A program made the position numbers and the translations under genes. Below the pieces are notes generated by a model. It worked only from the letters and a program-made list of their open reading frames with translations, did no database searches and was not told the origin of the DNA. DNA of 64,000 nt from Erythrophleum ivorense (Eukaryota > Streptophyta > Magnoliopsida > Fabales > Fabaceae), in contig JAIUCV010000574.1 in NCBI GenBank assembly GCA_026724425.1, positions 186,001 through 250,000 on the forward strand, written 5' to 3'. Below, piece by piece: positions 62,281-64,000 of the stretch. Every line of letters begins with the position of its first letter. Position 1 is the first letter of the stretch.

Positions 62281-62490
62281 GGCTATTGTGGGCCGGGCTA
62301 AAAGCCCATGATTAAAATGGCTTTATAGTATTCCAATCCAACTAATCCTTGATCAGATTCATTTTGACACCACTCTAGCCTCGTTCCATGGATTGATGTG
62401 GGCCGGAATAAAAGCCCATGATCAAAATGGGCTCATAGTATTTTACCCAATCGACTTCATATACGAGGTTAGATCCATTTTAACACGGCT
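62281..62490 (+). repeat. Tandem duplication of a ~110-bp unit
   Basis: GGCCGGGCTAAAAGCCCATG at 62291 and GGCCGGAATAAAAGCCCATG at 62401 start two collinear units with later matches CATAGTATT and CATTTTGACAC / CATTTTAACAC. Spacing is 110 bp. The first unit contains a GGGC/GCCC mini-hairpin. Confidence 0.85.
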
Positions 62491-63292
62491 CATAGAATGT
62501 AACCTTTTACTGTCACCCCCAATTTTTTATACTTTTATATACCTATCTCAACAAGGTCCCTAGTCACTTTTATAAGTTCCTCTTAAAGTTTTTTAAAATT
62601 ATATAAATTTTTTATCTATTCTATAATATATACAAATATCTTTTAAAATAATAAAATTATTTTATACTTTAGTTGAATTTTAATTTTTCAACTAAAATAC
62701 CATTTATTGACTTATTTACATATTTTTTAAATTAAAAAAATGAATGGTGTATTTTGTTCAAAAAATTTAAAATTAAATTAAAGTATAAGATAATTTTTTT
62801 ACTTCATAAAAGGTTTGTATATATTTTAAAAATAAAAGAGATATTTATATGATTTTAACAAAATTTAAGGAAAAAAAACAATGTAACTTATTCTAAAATT
62901 TACTTTTCCCTAAATCTTTGAGAGCTTAGGTAGGAAACTAAGAGATTTGATGATTAAATAAACAAAGAGCATTTTTTTTAACTTTTTGTGGAAACTAAAA
63001 ATAACAAAAAATTTGTTTCGTAGAATTTAAGATAATTGAATTTTTTTATATATAGGTTGAAAATAAAAAATATTTAATAACAAATGGACATTTATAATTT
63101 TTTTACCCTCTTTATATATCTATATACTTGATGTTTTTTTTTAATTTAAATGAAAAACTTCATTCAAATGCAAATCTTTGCGCTTCTTGCGACAATTGTA
63201 AAAATTTTAAAACTAATAACAAATGAATAACTATAATTTACTCATTAGACTAAATGACAAATTATATCTTCTGGATGAGAATTTGTCAATAC

Positions 63293-63310
63293 CATCATCA
63301 TCATCATCAT
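63293..63310 (+). repeat. (ATC)n microsatellite
   Basis: Six uninterrupted CAT/ATC units. Confidence 0.9.
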
Positions 63311-64000
63311 TGTTGCAATAGGACAGTAATGATTATCTATTTTGTGGATCAGATTTGACAATTTCACAACCGCAAATTTCTAGACCAAATCAAAGAAAAA
63401 TCATAAAAATTCCAATTAAACGAGAATAAAAACACCAGCAAATTTGAGACAAGAAACTGAAAGACTTTTTTTTTGTTTTTTCAAATTTCCCATAAAAAAT
63501 AAATTTAAAGAGATTTATTTGTTGAAAATAGCAAAAGAAAAAGAAAGTAGTTAGATGAGATATTGGGTTGCAACCTGTAGCTAGCTATTAGCAGTAGCCC
63601 CGAAAAAGGAAAAAAAAAAAAAAACTCGCGCTGCAGAGAAACTGATTGAAAATAATTTAAAATTAAAATATTTATATTAATTGAAAATATTTATATTAAA
63701 AATTTTAAATTTTAAAATTATTTTGAACACTCTAATAATAAAAAATTTTAATTTAAAATCTTGAATTATAACTTTTTTATATAATTTAATTTTTTAATAT
63801 TTAAATCTTTTAAAATAATTTAAAATTAAAACTCTTTAACATGAATATCTTCAACTTGTTTCAAAGGAGGATCTTAGGTTTCGTTTCATCATGAATGTAT
63901 TTTTTTTTACATATTTTGTGCAATATATATTATATTTTTGTAATTAATATTCAATTCACTAAATCGTAATTTTAACTATTAAATTATTTTGTTTAAAGCA

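Larger units (their letters stand above)
61456..64000. other. Intergenic DNA, no gene
   Basis: Holds a tandem duplication (62281-62490) and an ATC-type microsatellite (63293-63310), plus AT-rich DNA. Very AT-rich self-complementary stretches lie at 62590-62900 and 63650-63840. No coding frame with a recognisable domain was found. Confidence 0.5.

Noticed and set aside
1..64000. CRISPR arrays, phage, operons, ribosome-binding sites, rRNA or tRNA genes
   Set aside because: None seen. The window is plant nuclear DNA. The tandem arrays present are degenerate, have no regular unique spacers, and sit inside LTRs.

Overview
This is a 64-kb piece of plant nuclear DNA. It is AT-rich and packed with LTR retrotransposons, and only one host protein-coding gene is convincing. 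That gene is the 5' part of a WUSCHEL-related homeobox gene of the WOX8/9 (STIMPY) clade, on the minus strand at positions 1-1310 and cut by the left window edge. The split WOX gene with GT-AG splice sites, the Copia and Ty3/gypsy (Tekay-type chromovirus) elements, the LINE relic and the MULE/CACTA-like small elements together point to a eudicot. The WOX protein resembles those of woody rosids, but I cannot name the species from sequence alone.

Layout. 1-1310: WOX9-like gene (two coding exons seen, 601-bp intron), with a TATA candidate near 1520. 3060-4140: decayed 3' end of a LINE. 6305-11151: a complete but dead 4.8-kb Copia element on the minus strand (5-bp target duplication, two short LTRs, PBS and PPT). 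12099-12811, about 49935-50635 and 52115-52862: three copies of one ~0.7-kb non-autonomous repeat, two of them with 9-bp target duplications (Mutator-like). 18445-18673: small CACTA-like element. 18704-45347: a nest of LTR sequences. A Tekay-like gypsy element on the minus strand (3' LTR, chromodomain, integrase end) is split by a solo LTR. A plus-strand Copia pol fragment is split by a second solo LTR. A minus-strand LTR is split by a third. Two further long LTR remnants then lie head to head. 53881-61450: a second complete but dead Copia element on the minus strand, whose integrase domain is split by a 2.78-kb solo LTR at 56211-58990. The rest is AT-rich intergenic DNA with microsatellites and small tandem duplications.

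How it fits together. The WOX gene reads off the left edge, so the other 62 kb is its upstream side, and I find no second host gene there. All autonomous-type elements carry stop codons, frameshifts or lost catalytic residues. Four long gypsy-type LTRs are solo LTRs with exact 5-bp target duplications. This is the signature of repeated insertion followed by LTR-LTR recombination, and the nesting gives a relative order of events. I see no bacterial-style operon, CRISPR array, phage or other undescribed coding system. The most interesting points are structural: the nesting, a perfect 30-bp fold-back, a Copia element with TA...CA LTR ends, the 9-bp-TSD repeat family, and lost catalytic residues.
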